This document shows, piece after piece, positions 34,324 to 43,714 of a stretch of DNA of 64,000 nucleotides; the stretch's first letter is position 1; each line of letters begins with the position of its first letter. Source of the stretch: Actinocrinis puniceicyclus (lineage in GTDB: Bacteria > Actinomycetota > Actinomycetes > Streptomycetales > Catenulisporaceae); contig NZ_JAGSXH010000001.1 of NCBI RefSeq assembly GCF_018283645.1, positions 84,886-148,885 of the forward strand. The letters run 5' to 3'. Below the pieces are notes generated by a model. It searched no databases. It was not told the origin of the DNA and saw only the letters and a program-made list of their open reading frames with translations. Made by a program: the position numbers and the translations under genes.

Positions 34324-34372
34324 GCGGTTCGGTGCCCGGAGACCTTCAACGCAGGTGTCCGGGCACCGAACC
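34324..34372. terminator. 20-bp stem hairpin between convergent genes
   Basis: Arms at 34324-34343 and 34353-34372 pair over 20 bases with one mismatch around a 9-base loop. It lies between the PPOX-family gene and the secreted BNR protein, which converge, so it can end both transcripts. It also marks the right limit of the hypoxia island. Confidence 0.7.
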
Positions 34373-34484
34373 GTACTTTCATTGCCGCTGTTCTTTCATT
34401 GCCGCCATTACCGTGCGGATGAGGTAGCCGTATCGAGCGGTCGCGCACGGCTGCTCGCCCGTTACGGCCTGGTCACCTCACCCG

Positions 34485-37142
34485 TCACGGCATGGGCACC
34501 GACCAGATTCCGCGGCCGTGCGTGGCGACGTAAAGCGTCTTGCCGTCAGGGCTCGGCGTCAGGTAGACGGCGGCCGCCGTGGGCAGGTTGCCGTTCGCGG
34601 TGATGTCCGCCTGGCCCAGACGCTTCCAGTGGCCGAGGCCGTCCGCCTTCACGTCGTCCACGAAGACGCCGAGGTCCGTCGCGACGATGATCGTGCCGTC
34701 CGGGGCGACCAGCGTCCGGTTGGCAGGTGCGTCAGGGAACGAATCCGCCGCGGTGCTCGCGCCGCTCACGTCCGTCCAGGTCGCGCCGCCGTCCGTGGTA
34801 CGCCAGACGTGACCGTAACCGGCGCCCGGCGCCTCATGCCACGCGCGGGAGAAGCCGGAGAAGGTCACGTACGCGGTCGCGCCGCTCGTGTCGGCGGGAT
34901 CGATGGTGACCCCGGAGATGTACCGGTTCGGGAAGTCGGACGGAAGCGTCAGCTGGTGCCAGGCGCCGCCGTAGTTGGTCAGGACGCCCCGGCCGAAGCT
35001 GCCGGACGGGTTGCACGTGCCGCACCAGCCGGCCCAGATCACGTGGTTCCGGCTGGCGATCGCGGTGATGGAGTGGCCCGCACCGGAGTCGGCGAGCTGC
35101 TGCCAGTCGGCGCCGGAGGTGGTGCTCCACGTCTTGGTGTCGCCCCAGACGTATTCGCCCGCCGCGACCCAGAAACCGGCGTCCAGGGTGTCCGCTGCGA
35201 ACGGCGCGATGAAGCGCGGGTTCGGGTCGCTCGGCGCGATGTTGGTGATCGCGGACGGGGTGCCGTCGTTGTTCGCCGTATAGCCGCAGTTGTTCGTCAG
35301 CTGCATGGTCAGGCCGACGTACTCGCCGACCGTCTGGCAGCCGTCGGCCGGGTTGACCAGCTGGTCGCCGCCGTCGCCGCCGAACGGCTCGCTCATCTGC
35401 CCGGCCGGGTTGAGCTGCTCGCTCACCGGCGTCGCGGTGCCCGGGTACGTGTACGTATATGTCGAGCCCTGCGGGGAGAGGAACGAGACTCCGTTGTCCT
35501 GCAATCCGCCCCACAAGGCAGTACCGCCGCTGGACAGGGTTCCGGCGCCCACCGAGTAGTACTGGAGCGTGCGCAGCGTGCCGCTCGCGTTGAGGTTCCG
35601 CCAACCGGGCGCGGTCTGGGTGGTCGGCCGCGCGTACACGCCGCCGTCGTTGCCCGCGTAGACCTCCGGCGCGTGGCCCGGCCAGGTGCTGAAGGCGAGC
35701 GCGTGCTGGTCCGAGTGCATCACGTTGCCGTCGCAGGTGTTCAGCGAGGGCGTGTAGCTGAAGCAGGGCATGCCGAAGTTCCAGTAGCGTCCGACGGTCT
35801 GCCAGCTCGCGCCGCCGTCGCGGGATTCGTAGAGCTCTTCGAGCCCGAGGTACACGTGGCCGGGGTCGGCCGGGTCGACGGCGAGGGACTGGTCGTACCA
35901 CGCCTGGACACCCGGCTGGTATCCGGGGCCGATGCGTGTGCGCTTCATCGCCGAGCCGCTGTTGGCCAGCACGCTGGAGGTGGCGATCTGGTTGTACGGA
36001 CCGTTGATGTCGCCCGAAGCGGAGACGTAGACGCCGGCCAGGACCGTGGTGGATCCGGCCTTGTTGAGCAAGGTCGGCGACTCCATCACCGCGTACAGGC
36101 GGGTGCCGTCCGCGGAGTACGCGAAGGTGGCGTTGCCGATCTCCTTCGGGTTGATCGCACCGGTCGGGTTCGCCAGGGACCAGGTGTTCCCGCCGTCGCG
36201 CGAGTAGTAGAAGCCGTTGTACGCCGCGCCGCTACGCCAAGCCACGTTCGCGACCAGCGACTCGCCCGAGCTGCCGGGCTGTACCGCCACGTCGGACGCG
36301 ACGTCCGCGAAGTAGCTGCTGACGCCGCAGCCGACGCCGGCGATGCCGATGCCGGCGCACGGGGCGAGCACCGCGGTCCACGTGGTCGCGGAGGATGCCG
36401 TCAGGGATCTGCGATAGACCCCGTGCGAGGTCACCGCGAAGACGTAGCCGGCCTGGGGATCGGCCCGCAGTTCGTGGATCGACACCCCGTCGAGCTCGCC
36501 GCCGCCCACGCGGTCGGCGGTGGAGAAGGTGCCCGTTGCCGGGTTGACGAGCCGGTAGACGCCGGAGCCCGCGTAGTTGTCCGAGGCCGTGGTGGCCTCG
36601 CCGGTGCCGAGCCAGAGCGAGCCGTCCGGCAGGACCGCGAGCGAGCCGACCGAGAGCGCCGGCAGGTGGTCGGCGATCGGCGTCCAGGTCGCGCCGTCGT
36701 CCGAGGACCGGAACACTCCGCCGTCCGCCCCGCCCGCGTACAGGACACCGGCGTGCGCGGGATCGACCGCGAGTGCCGCTATCCGGCCGGACGAATAGCC
36801 GGCGCCGCCGCCCGAATTGGACGCGTTGCGGTCGCGGTAGTGCAGCGAGTCAGAGTTGTAAGGCTGCGTAGTCGCTTCGGAGAACGTGGAGGTGCTGACC
36901 GGCATCTGCGTGACGTGATTCCACGCCGCCGTGTACGCGCCCGCGGTCACGGAACCGTCCGGGGAGAGGCGCGGGTCGTCGTACGCGCCCAGCGCGGCCA
37001 TCAGGTCGTCGGACTCGTCGCCCGCGGACCCGACGCTCGTGGTCTGACCCCCGCTCGGCGCAGCGCCCGCCGGACCCGCCGCCCAGGCCGTCGCCGCGAC
37101 GACGGCGCCGAGGGATACCGTGGCAACGGTTGTTCTTATCAT
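34485..37142 (-). CDS. Secreted BNR/sialidase-like repeat protein
   Basis: 885-residue extracellular protein. ATG 37142 gives a signal peptide (MIRTTVATVSLGAVVAATAW then a probable cleavage at GAAPS); an ATG at 37190 would only add a basic arm. The mature part has several Asp-box (BNR) motifs, SSDDGATW, SRDGGNTW, SRDGGASW and TTDGGATW, that mark beta-propeller blades as in glycosidases of the sialidase/xyloglucanase type. I see no convincing catalytic set, so it may be a binding or structural propeller. It is unrelated to the hypoxia genes and separated by a strong terminator. Confidence 0.85.
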   Translation of the reverse strand: MIRTTVATVSLGAVVAATAWAAGPAGAAPSGGQTTSVGSAGDESDDLMAALGAYDDPRLSPDGSVTAGAYTAAWNHVTQMPVSTSTFSEATTQPYNSDSLHYRDRNASNSGGGAGYSSGRIAALAVDPAHAGVLYAGGADGGVFRSSDDGATWTPIADHLPALSVGSLAVLPDGSLWLGTGEATTASDNYAGSGVYRLVNPATGTFSTADRVGGGELDGVSIHELRADPQAGYVFAVTSHGVYRRSLTASSATTWTAVLAPCAGIGIAGVGCGVSSYFADVASDVAVQPGSSGESLVANVAWRSGAAYNGFYYSRDGGNTWSLANPTGAINPKEIGNATFAYSADGTRLYAVMESPTLLNKAGSTTVLAGVYVSASGDINGPYNQIATSSVLANSGSAMKRTRIGPGYQPGVQAWYDQSLAVDPADPGHVYLGLEELYESRDGGASWQTVGRYWNFGMPCFSYTPSLNTCDGNVMHSDQHALAFSTWPGHAPEVYAGNDGGVYARPTTQTAPGWRNLNASGTLRTLQYYSVGAGTLSSGGTALWGGLQDNGVSFLSPQGSTYTYTYPGTATPVSEQLNPAGQMSEPFGGDGGDQLVNPADGCQTVGEYVGLTMQLTNNCGYTANNDGTPSAITNIAPSDPNPRFIAPFAADTLDAGFWVAAGEYVWGDTKTWSTTSGADWQQLADSGAGHSITAIASRNHVIWAGWCGTCNPSGSFGRGVLTNYGGAWHQLTLPSDFPNRYISGVTIDPADTSGATAYVTFSGFSRAWHEAPGAGYGHVWRTTDGGATWTDVSGASTAADSFPDAPANRTLVAPDGTIIVATDLGVFVDDVKADGLGHWKRLGQADITANGNLPTAAAVYLTPSPDGKTLYVATHGRGIWSVPMP

Positions 37143-37318
37143 CGTTTTTCTTTTCCCGGCGTTGCCGGGTCTCCAGGCCGATCGGCCCATGAGTGCTCCT
37201 GTCCGGGCGGGTCCGGGCCTGGTGGGCCTGCCCGCCGCCTCGAAGGGTGGCCCGCCGCCGGCTGCCAGCCGAACCCCCGCCGCGACTACCCACCAATCGC
37301 AGCGGGGGCCCGGCCCGT

Positions 37319-37375
37319 ACAGCGGATCCCGCGTCCGTGGTCCGTGTACACGGACGCGTGCTCGGGATCCGCTGT
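37319..37375. other. Large imperfect hairpin
   Basis: Outer arms ACAGCGGATCCCG (37319-37331) and CGGGATCCGCTGT (37363-37375) are exact complements; inside, GTCCGTG (37333-37339) pairs with CACGGAC (37349-37355). It lies in the 566-base gap upstream of the BNR gene and may terminate transcription arriving from the degraded genes on the same strand. No gene is recognised in this gap. Confidence 0.5.
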
Positions 37376-37520
37376 GCGCCCGCGCCGACCGCGGGTCGGC
37401 ATCGGGCGCAGGCTCCGGTTTCGTCTCCGTCCTGAGCGGGACGCACGAATCGCAGCCGGCCTACGAGCAAAAGGCGCCGCACGCGCTCCGCCCGTTACGC
37501 TTCCGGCGCGGGCGAGCGTT

Positions 37521-37592
37521 CGGGCCGGTCGGGCCGGTCGGGCCGGTCGGGCCGGTCGGGCCGGTCGGGCCGGTCGGGCCGGTCGGGCCGGT
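37521..37592. repeat. Nine-base tandem repeat, eight copies
   Basis: CGGGCCGGT is repeated eight times without change. On the plus strand any frame gives Gly/Pro/Val-type repeats, but no gene with a recognisable domain covers it. Probably slipped-strand expansion in non-coding DNA. Confidence 0.9.
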
Positions 37593-37708
37593 TTCGCGGC
37601 GGATCGCCGAGAGGCCGAATTCCACGGTGGCGCGGCGCCGGGTCTTTCGCAGGCCGCTCAAGCGGCGCCGGCTGAGGGGCTATCCGCTGAAACCGGCTCA
37701 GAAGCCCT

Positions 37709-38182
37709 CTAAGCGAGGCATTCTGGCAGCCGGCCGCCGCCGTAGGCCGCCATGTCTGCGATCGCGGCGGCCAGGTCTACCGGGCTGCCGGGAGCGCCGC
37801 CACGGATTTCGGCGTATGCGCGGTGCAGATTGCCGACCAGCCGCTCGGTGTTGAGCAGCGCCCGGAAGGTGCCGAGGTCCGCGCGCCGGGCGGCCTCCAG
37901 CGGGGTGAGGCCGGCGGCGTAGGCGTCCCGGGCCAGGTTCTCCAGCCGCAGCAGGTACTGCTGCGTCGTGTCGATCGCGCTCGCGTCGGTGACCGGGCCG
38001 TGTCCGGCCACGATGACGTCCGGCGCGAAGGCGCGCAGCCGGTCGAGCGCCTGTCGGACGTCATCGGGAATTTCAGGACCCCACTGCTTGGCGACTGGGC
38101 GACTGGGCGACTGGGCGCGGTGGGACCGGTTCACGGTGATATGGGCCGGCACGCCGCGGTTGCGTGAGGCACTGTCATCCAC
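37709..38182 (-). pseudogene. C-terminal fragment of MBL-fold metallo-hydrolase
   Basis: The frame encodes the C-terminal part of a metallo-beta-lactamase-fold protein: ALDRLRAFAPDVIVAGHGPVTD (the last metal-binding His/Asp region) and a following helical tail. The N-terminal half with the HxHxDH zinc motif is absent; the first 30 residues have no likeness and partly derive from a GACTGGGCG triplication near 38090-38117. No ribosome site precedes it. I read this as the remnant of a larger gene. Confidence 0.65.
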
Positions 38183-38366
38183 CGGATTCCCGGTGTCGAA
38201 GGCAATGGACTACTACAGCGCGGCGATCGCGCTGCGCTGGAAGAGGTGCCTGCGGCCGGCGGCGTTGGGCCTGCCGGTCGGCTGAAGCAGGGATCGTGCG
38301 CCACTCGGCCGAGGCGCTGTGTCCCTGCCGATCAGGCACGTGGTGCCGCTGCTGGGCCGCGATCGG

Positions 38367-39179
38367 TCAGTGCGTGGCGATCAGGATTCCGCCGAGGCAG
38401 CTGATCTGGAAGGCGCCGTGTCGGGCGATAGTGTCGGCGGTGATCTGGGCGGCACGTTCGATCGTCTGGTCAAAGGGGACGCCGCTTTGGTCGGCCCAGG
38501 CGCGGTAGGAGGCCATGTGGGCGGTGACGGGGGCGGGGTCGGTGACGGTGATTGTGCCGGGCAGGGTGATGACTCGGATGTCGTGGAAGCGGCGGCCCAG
38601 GCAGGCCGGGGCGTCTTCGAGGGTGAAGCGGGCGGAGAGTAATACGCGGGCGGGTCCGTCGTTGACGCCAAGGACGTCGCCTGCGGCGCGGATCCACAAC
38701 TGGTCGAGTTCGGCTTTGTCGGTGGCGGAGTTGGTGGAGGCGATCAGCATTCCGCCGGGGTGCAGGGCGCGGTGGGCTTCGGCGATGGCCTGGTCGATGT
38801 CGGGGACGTGGTAGAGCATGTGCATAGCCAGGACGGCTGCGGCGGCGTGGTCGGCGACGGGTAGGTGTTGGGCGTCGGCGACGACGACGGGGCCGGGGAC
38901 GCCAGCGAGGATGCCGGGGGCGATGTCCATGCCGAGCACGTGCAAGTCGCTACGGTTTTGGCGCAGGCGGCGGATGAAGGTGCCGTTGCCGCAGCCCATG
39001 TCCAAGACCAGGCCGCGCACGAGCGCGAGTTCGTGTTCGACGAGGCCGGGCAGGTCGTACTGGGGCTGCTGGAAGCGGTACAGCGACTGGCGAGCGGCCA
39101 GGTCCCGGTCGGTGGCGTAGGCGGAGCCTGCGAGGGTGGCTCGGTTGGTGACGGCGTCGTGCTGCGCGGGTGCGGTCAT
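38367..39179 (-). CDS. Class I SAM-dependent methyltransferase
   Basis: 270-residue methyltransferase. SAM motif I is LVLDMGCGNGTFIRRL, strand 2 ends in VLGMDIAPG, and motif II/III lie in VVVADAQHLPVADHAAAAVLAMHMLYHVPD. The acceptor is unknown. ATG 39179 is used; a GTG at 39185 overlaps the stop of the truncated regulator upstream as GTGA. Regulator-methyltransferase pairs of this kind are frequent in streptomycetes. The 3' end is followed by non-coding sequence before the MBL fragment. Confidence 0.85.
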   Translation of the reverse strand: MTAPAQHDAVTNRATLAGSAYATDRDLAARQSLYRFQQPQYDLPGLVEHELALVRGLVLDMGCGNGTFIRRLRQNRSDLHVLGMDIAPGILAGVPGPVVVADAQHLPVADHAAAAVLAMHMLYHVPDIDQAIAEAHRALHPGGMLIASTNSATDKAELDQLWIRAAGDVLGVNDGPARVLLSARFTLEDAPACLGRRFHDIRVITLPGTITVTDPAPVTAHMASYRAWADQSGVPFDQTIERAAQITADTIARHGAFQISCLGGILIATH

Positions 39180-39181
39180 GT

Positions 39182-39889
39182 TCACGGCTCCGTCGGGTCG
39201 GGTGCTGGCAGCGCCGGGCGCGCGAATGCGTGGATCTCCTCGCGTAGCCCCAGTATCGCGGGCGAGCGGCTGTAGGCGGGCTGCGCCAGGGTAGAGCTCA
39301 GGGTGCGCATGCGGGTACGGATGCTGGCGGTGCGCCGCTCGATCGGAGTGGCCAGGACGTAGCCGAGTTTCTCGGCGACGGCGTCGATCTCGCCGCCGTC
39401 CAGGTGCGCGGCGGCCAGGTCCAGGTGGGCGGCCAGCAGGTCGCCGGAGGACTGGTCGACGTTCGCCGCGCCCTGATACAGGCGGATCGCCTCGGTGGAG
39501 TGCTCTACCGCGCGGCGCAGGTGGGTCTTGCCGCCCAGGGCGAGGTAGGTGGTTCCGGCGTAGACGGCCTGCTTCGCGGCGGGGAAGGTGAACACCCCGG
39601 CCAGCTCGTCCGGCGCGCTCATCGCCGCGCGGGCGTCGGCGGCGTCGCCGAGGGCCGCGAGCGCGCGGGGTGCGTCGCCGCTCCTGGCCAGAGCGCGCGC
39701 TTCGAGCCCGGCGAGGCGGGCGCCGATGCTGCCGGGGATCGGGTAGCGGCGGCCGGCTCGGGCGTAGTCGGCGGCCTGGTGGTCGTGGTTGTCCCAGTAG
39801 GCGATCAGGGACTGGATGGAGAAGACCCAGGCGCGAAGCCCGTGGTGCCCGGCCAGGTGTAGGGCGCGTCTACGCTCGGCGAGGGGGTC
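39182..39889 (-). pseudogene. XRE/TPR regulator lacking its helix-turn-helix part
   Basis: The frame is open from 39964 to the stop at 39182. From about 39865 it encodes a typical C-terminal half of streptomycete XRE-type regulators: [22 protein letters not shown], then TPR-like helices ([55 protein letters not shown]). No HTH domain precedes it and no ATG, GTG or TTG occurs upstream of 39622 in this frame, so the full segment cannot be translated from its own start. A short protein from ATG 39622 is possible. It overlaps the methyltransferase start. Confidence 0.65.
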
Positions 39890-40092
39890 ACGGTCACGAT
39901 GGCTCCTGTTGCGATGCCTGCGGGCGAGCGGACGAGCGGACGGGCGGACGTGAGAATCAGATCATGCCGATGGTGGCATGCGTCCCCTCGTTCCGGTGCG
40001 CAGTCGGGGCGCAATGGCGGAGAGGAAAGCAAACGGCCCGGCGCGCTGTTGCCTGTAGGGTCAACGCACTGCACCCGGGAAGCGATGAAACG

Positions 40093-41124
40093 ATGGAATA
40101 CTCCCTGCTCGACGTGGCCTTGGTAGGCGCCGAAGAGAATCCGGCCGCTGCCCTGCACGGCGCGGTCCCGCTCGCGCAGGCCGCCGAGCGCGGCGGCTAC
40201 CGGCGTGTCTGGTACGCCGAGCACCACAACATGCCGCAGATCGCCTCGGCGGCCACGAGCGTGCTGATCGCGCACGTGGCCGCGCACACCGAGCGCATCC
40301 GGCTCGGCGCGGGCGGGGTCATGCTGCCGAATCACGCGCCGCTGGTGATCGCCGAGCAGTTCGGCACGCTGGCCGCCCTGCATCCCGGACGCATCGACCT
40401 GGGTCTCGGCCGGGCGCCCGGCACGGACCAGAACACGCTGCGCGCCCTTCGCCGCACTGCGCAGGCCGCCGACGACTTCCCGCAGGACGTGCTCGAACTC
40501 CAGGGTTATCTCACCGGCCGCTCCCGCGTCCCGGGGGTGCGCGCCACTCCGGGCGACGGGTCGAACGTACCGCTGTACATCCTCGGCTCCTCGCTCTTCG
40601 GCGCCCGCCTGGCCGCGGCGCTCGGGCTGCCGTACGCGTTCGCCTCGCATTTCGCCCCGGCCGCGCTGGACGCGGCCGCCGCGACCTACCGCGCCGAGTT
40701 CCAGCCGACCGCGCAGCAGCCCGAGCCGCACCTGATCGTCGCCGCGAACCTGATCGCGGCCGAGTCCGAGCAGGAGGCGGACGCCCAGTTGCAGGCGGCG
40801 CTGCGGTGGCGGGCCCGGCGGTTCCTCGCCCCGGACGCGCGGCTGACCGACGCGGAACTCGACGCGCTGCTCGACGCGCCGGCCGGCCGGCAAATACGAT
40901 CAATGACCAGCTGCACGGCCGCGGGGACGCCCCTCCAGGCGCACGCATACCTCGCGCGACTGGCCGCGCGTACCGCCGCCGACGAGTTGATCCTCTCCCC
41001 CGCGGCGCCGCGCCGGGCCGACCGCCTCCGCGCCGTCGAACTCGTCACCGCGCCCGCGCCCCCTTCCGGCACGACGCCGGCGACGACGCCGGGGACTCGG
41101 GTATCGACGTCCGCAGTGCTCTGA
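40093..41124 (+). CDS. LLM-class flavin-dependent oxidoreductase
   Basis: 343-residue luciferase-like monooxygenase of the MsnO8 type, using FMN or F420. Landmarks are [64 protein letters not shown] and [29 protein letters not shown] 40093 lies 8 bases after an out-of-frame ATG; a weak GGAAG precedes it. The substrate is unknown. It stands alone between the truncated regulator and a long gap. Confidence 0.88.
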   Translation: MEYSLLDVALVGAEENPAAALHGAVPLAQAAERGGYRRVWYAEHHNMPQIASAATSVLIAHVAAHTERIRLGAGGVMLPNHAPLVIAEQFGTLAALHPGRIDLGLGRAPGTDQNTLRALRRTAQAADDFPQDVLELQGYLTGRSRVPGVRATPGDGSNVPLYILGSSLFGARLAAALGLPYAFASHFAPAALDAAAATYRAEFQPTAQQPEPHLIVAANLIAAESEQEADAQLQAALRWRARRFLAPDARLTDAELDALLDAPAGRQIRSMTSCTAAGTPLQAHAYLARLAARTAADELILSPAAPRRADRLRAVELVTAPAPPSGTTPATTPGTRVSTSAVL

Positions 41125-41579
41125 CAACGCTGAGGTTGGGCGCCTGCGGGCATTGAGATCCGGGCGTCGTACCGATCGGATTGCGCCAATCGCGCGAAAG
41201 TGGTGGCGAAACTCTGGCGCGCAGCCGCGGACCTTCACACCCCCGGCGAACGGCACGCCGGTTTCGCGCGAGTTTGGACGGGAAGCACCGCCGCGTTTCA
41301 GTCGAATATCAGCCGGTTAAGGCGCGTAGGCAGCTGGATCGTACACAACGCCAGCTGGTCCGTGTACGGCGCGCAACGCGGCGGCAATTCACGCTCCGGC
41401 GAGCTCCACTTTAGTTGTTTGTTCGATCAATGGTCAGACGATATGAAACTTGCCGACACAGTTGACAGAAAGTCAGCGAATTCATACGCTCAGCATCAGG
41501 GCTATGGGGAGGACGACAGGGTGTGAACGGCGTTTCCGGGCTGCGCGGGCGCTCGCGTCACGGCGAAAGCGGCTAGCGC
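41125..41579. other. Intergenic region with a locally lower GC content
   Basis: 455 bases before the antiporter gene. The part from about 41405 to 41510 is clearly richer in A and T than its surroundings and contains the promoter at 41462-41490. No gene family, tRNA or repeat is recognised. Confidence 0.4.
41462..41490 (+). promoter_or_regulatory. Vegetative promoter upstream of the antiporter
   Basis: TTGACA (41462-41467), 17 bases, TACGCT (41485-41490): an exact -35 element with optimal spacing and an acceptable -10 for the main sigma factor. Transcription would start near 41497, giving a leader of about 80 bases before ATG 41580. Confidence 0.65.
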
Positions 41580-42800
41580 ATGAGCACGCCGCCGCAGAGC
41601 ACGCCGCAGATCGGATCGCATCAGGCGCTGCGCCGCCTGCGCACCATGCTCGCGCTGGCGGCCGCCGGCCTCGGCGCGGCCACGCTGACGAACTCGCTCT
41701 CGCCCGGGAGACTGGACCCCGCGCGGCTCGGCCGATCGCAGAGCTATGATTTCGCGGTCCTGCTGCTGCTCGCGGTCGGGCTGTTCGCCAGCTGCCACGA
41801 CATCTCGCCGCGCCAACTGCGCAGCAACACCCGCGTCGTGCTGGTCGCGATCACCGTCGGCGTGGCCGCCAAGGCCCTACTGACCGGGGCGGTCATGGTC
41901 GCGGTCTACCACGACCCGGCGTATCTGCTGCTCGGCATCGCCGTCGCGCAGATCGACCCGCTCTCCGTGGCCGTGATGCTCAGGCACAGCAGAATGTCGC
42001 CGCGCGCCAAATCGATCCTCACCGCGTGGGCCTCGTTCGACGACCCGGTCACCGTGCTGCTGACGGCCTACCTGGCCACGCCGCTGCTGCGCGGACGCCA
42101 CGCACCGCCCACGACGGGCGCGCTGTTCGTCACCGGCGGCCCGCACGCCTACCTGCTGAACCTCGGATACAACGCGCTGCTCGTCCTCGCGGCGCTGGCC
42201 GCCCGCGCGGCGCTGCGCAGGACGCCGGACGCGCGCGCACGCCGGGTCGCCGGCCTCGTCCTGCTCGCGGGCTTCCTCATCGTGGCGGCCCGCTTCGACC
42301 TGCTGCTGGGCATCGCGGCCGTCGGCCTGGTCTTCCGGCCCGGGATCGACGCCTGGATCGAGCGGGCCGTGAACGGCGCCTTCTGGCTGTCCTCCTTCGT
42401 CCTGGGGGTCTTCCTGGTCGGCGGGGCCGACCTGCCGGCCGGCCTGCTGCTGGGCGCGACCGCCTTCGCGGTGCAGATCCTGGTCGGCTCCGCGGTCGGA
42501 TTCCGCCTGCCGCGCGAGGACCGCACGCATCTGGCGCTCGGTCAGCAGAACGGCATCACGGCGATCACACTCGCGCTCGCGCTGCAGCCGTTCCTGCCGG
42601 CCGCGGTGCGGATCATCGGAGTCGCAGTACTCGTCATCAACACGGCATACATCGGCGTGAACGAGGTATGGCACCGGCCGCAGCGCACCCCGGTCCCGGA
42701 GACGGCCGGGGACGCCGAAACCGCCTCCGACGAACCGTCCCCGGTCAAGCAGACCGCGGCGGAGATGTCTTATGGGTGCCCCGCGACCCAGCCGGGCTGA
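41580..42800 (+). CDS. Cation:proton antiporter
   Basis: 406-residue membrane protein with about 12 hydrophobic segments. The helix 4-5 region AQIDPLSVAVMLRHSRMSPRAKSILTAWASFDDPVTVLLTAYL contains the double-Asp pattern (DD) typical of electrogenic Na+/H+ antiporters; GQQNGITAITLALALQPFLP is the conserved late helix. ATG 41580 lies behind a good promoter. It is 68 bases upstream of the three-gene NTPase operon on the same strand, so it may share a transcript with it, but it has no obvious functional link. Confidence 0.82.
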   Translation: MSTPPQSTPQIGSHQALRRLRTMLALAAAGLGAATLTNSLSPGRLDPARLGRSQSYDFAVLLLLAVGLFASCHDISPRQLRSNTRVVLVAITVGVAAKALLTGAVMVAVYHDPAYLLLGIAVAQIDPLSVAVMLRHSRMSPRAKSILTAWASFDDPVTVLLTAYLATPLLRGRHAPPTTGALFVTGGPHAYLLNLGYNALLVLAALAARAALRRTPDARARRVAGLVLLAGFLIVAARFDLLLGIAAVGLVFRPGIDAWIERAVNGAFWLSSFVLGVFLVGGADLPAGLLLGATAFAVQILVGSAVGFRLPREDRTHLALGQQNGITAITLALALQPFLPAAVRIIGVAVLVINTAYIGVNEVWHRPQRTPVPETAGDAETASDEPSPVKQTAAEMSYGCPATQPG

Positions 42801-42868
42801 GCCCGCGGCGAAGTCGCGAGCGCGCGAAGCGGAACCCGCGCGGCGCGAAAGTGGATCAGATATCGTAC

Positions 42869-43714
42869 ATGCAAGGGCTAGTGGAGAGGGTGGGGCCCTT
42901 GCGTGTGTTCGGATTCGCCGCGCTGTTCGCGGCCGCGATCGGTTCGATCGTCTTCCTCACCGTGCTGCTCGGCGATTCGGGGAACTCCGCGGCCGACGAC
43001 GCGCGGGCGGTCTACTGCCTGGCGCCGGCGAACACCTCGGCCCTGGTGCGGGCCGCCGCGGCGCTCGGACTGGCCGGCGCCGACCCGGCCGCGGGCCGCG
43101 TCGTCCTGGCGAACAGGCGGCTGACACCCGCGCAGTGGCGCGCGGCGCGCCCGGCCGATTTCGACCGGGCGTGCGCGGCGCTGTCGGCGCCGCAGTTCGC
43201 GAAGAACGATTACGGCGGCGGCAACAGCATCACCACGGGGTTGACAGTGCTCGTACAAGTCGGTGGCGGGGCGCTGCTCACGCTGGTGATCGACAACTAC
43301 CGGATCGCCGCCGAACGCGGCCGCACGGACGCGGCCGGCCTGCGCGACGCCTGGCGCTCCTTCTCCCAGCAGGTCGCCGACTACGCCAAGGCCCGACTGG
43401 ACGTCGGGCCAATGGGCATTCCGCTGTTCGCACCAGTGGCGCAGCAGCGCGAGGACGTCGAGACCGCCCTGCGGGTGGTGGCCACGCGGCATCCGCGCTG
43501 GGGTACGCCGCGACGGCTCGCCGACGAGTTGCGCACCGGACCCCTCGGCGCCGACCTCGAGAGCGCTGGCAAGTGGCCCCCGGACGACGAGGAGCGGCCG
43601 ACACGCAAGAACACCTTCGACACCGTGAACAAGAGCCTTTCCGACCTCGGCGGCAGCGTGCTGCGGATCGCCGACGCCCTCGAAACCACTATTCGCCTCG
43701 GACGCAGACCGTGA
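42869..43714 (+). CDS. Membrane-anchored protein, first gene of NTPase operon
   Basis: 281-residue protein not recognised as a known family. Residues about 12-35 form one membrane helix (VFGFAALFAAAIGSIVFLTVLL). An extracytoplasmic part follows with two cysteines (AVYCLAPANTSALV; DRACAALSAPQF). A second hydrophobic segment (SITTGLTVLVQVGGGALLTLVID, about 125-148) leads into a cytoplasmic C-terminal domain of about 130 residues rich in charged helices. ATG 42869 is used, but GTG codons at 42881 and 42890 are alternatives. The stop overlaps the next gene as GTGA. Likely the membrane anchor or sensor of the operon. Confidence 0.65.
   Translation: MQGLVERVGPLRVFGFAALFAAAIGSIVFLTVLLGDSGNSAADDARAVYCLAPANTSALVRAAAALGLAGADPAAGRVVLANRRLTPAQWRAARPADFDRACAALSAPQFAKNDYGGGNSITTGLTVLVQVGGGALLTLVIDNYRIAAERGRTDAAGLRDAWRSFSQQVADYAKARLDVGPMGIPLFAPVAQQREDVETALRVVATRHPRWGTPRRLADELRTGPLGADLESAGKWPPDDEERPTRKNTFDTVNKSLSDLGGSVLRIADALETTIRLGRRP

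Noticed and set aside
37120..37854. Forward frame over the GGGCCGGTC-type repeat
   Set aside because: Composition is repeat-driven, there is no ribosome site or domain, and it overlaps the BNR gene start.
41200..41526. Small forward frame in the gap before the antiporter
   Set aside because: Crosses the predicted promoter, has no ribosome site and no recognisable family.
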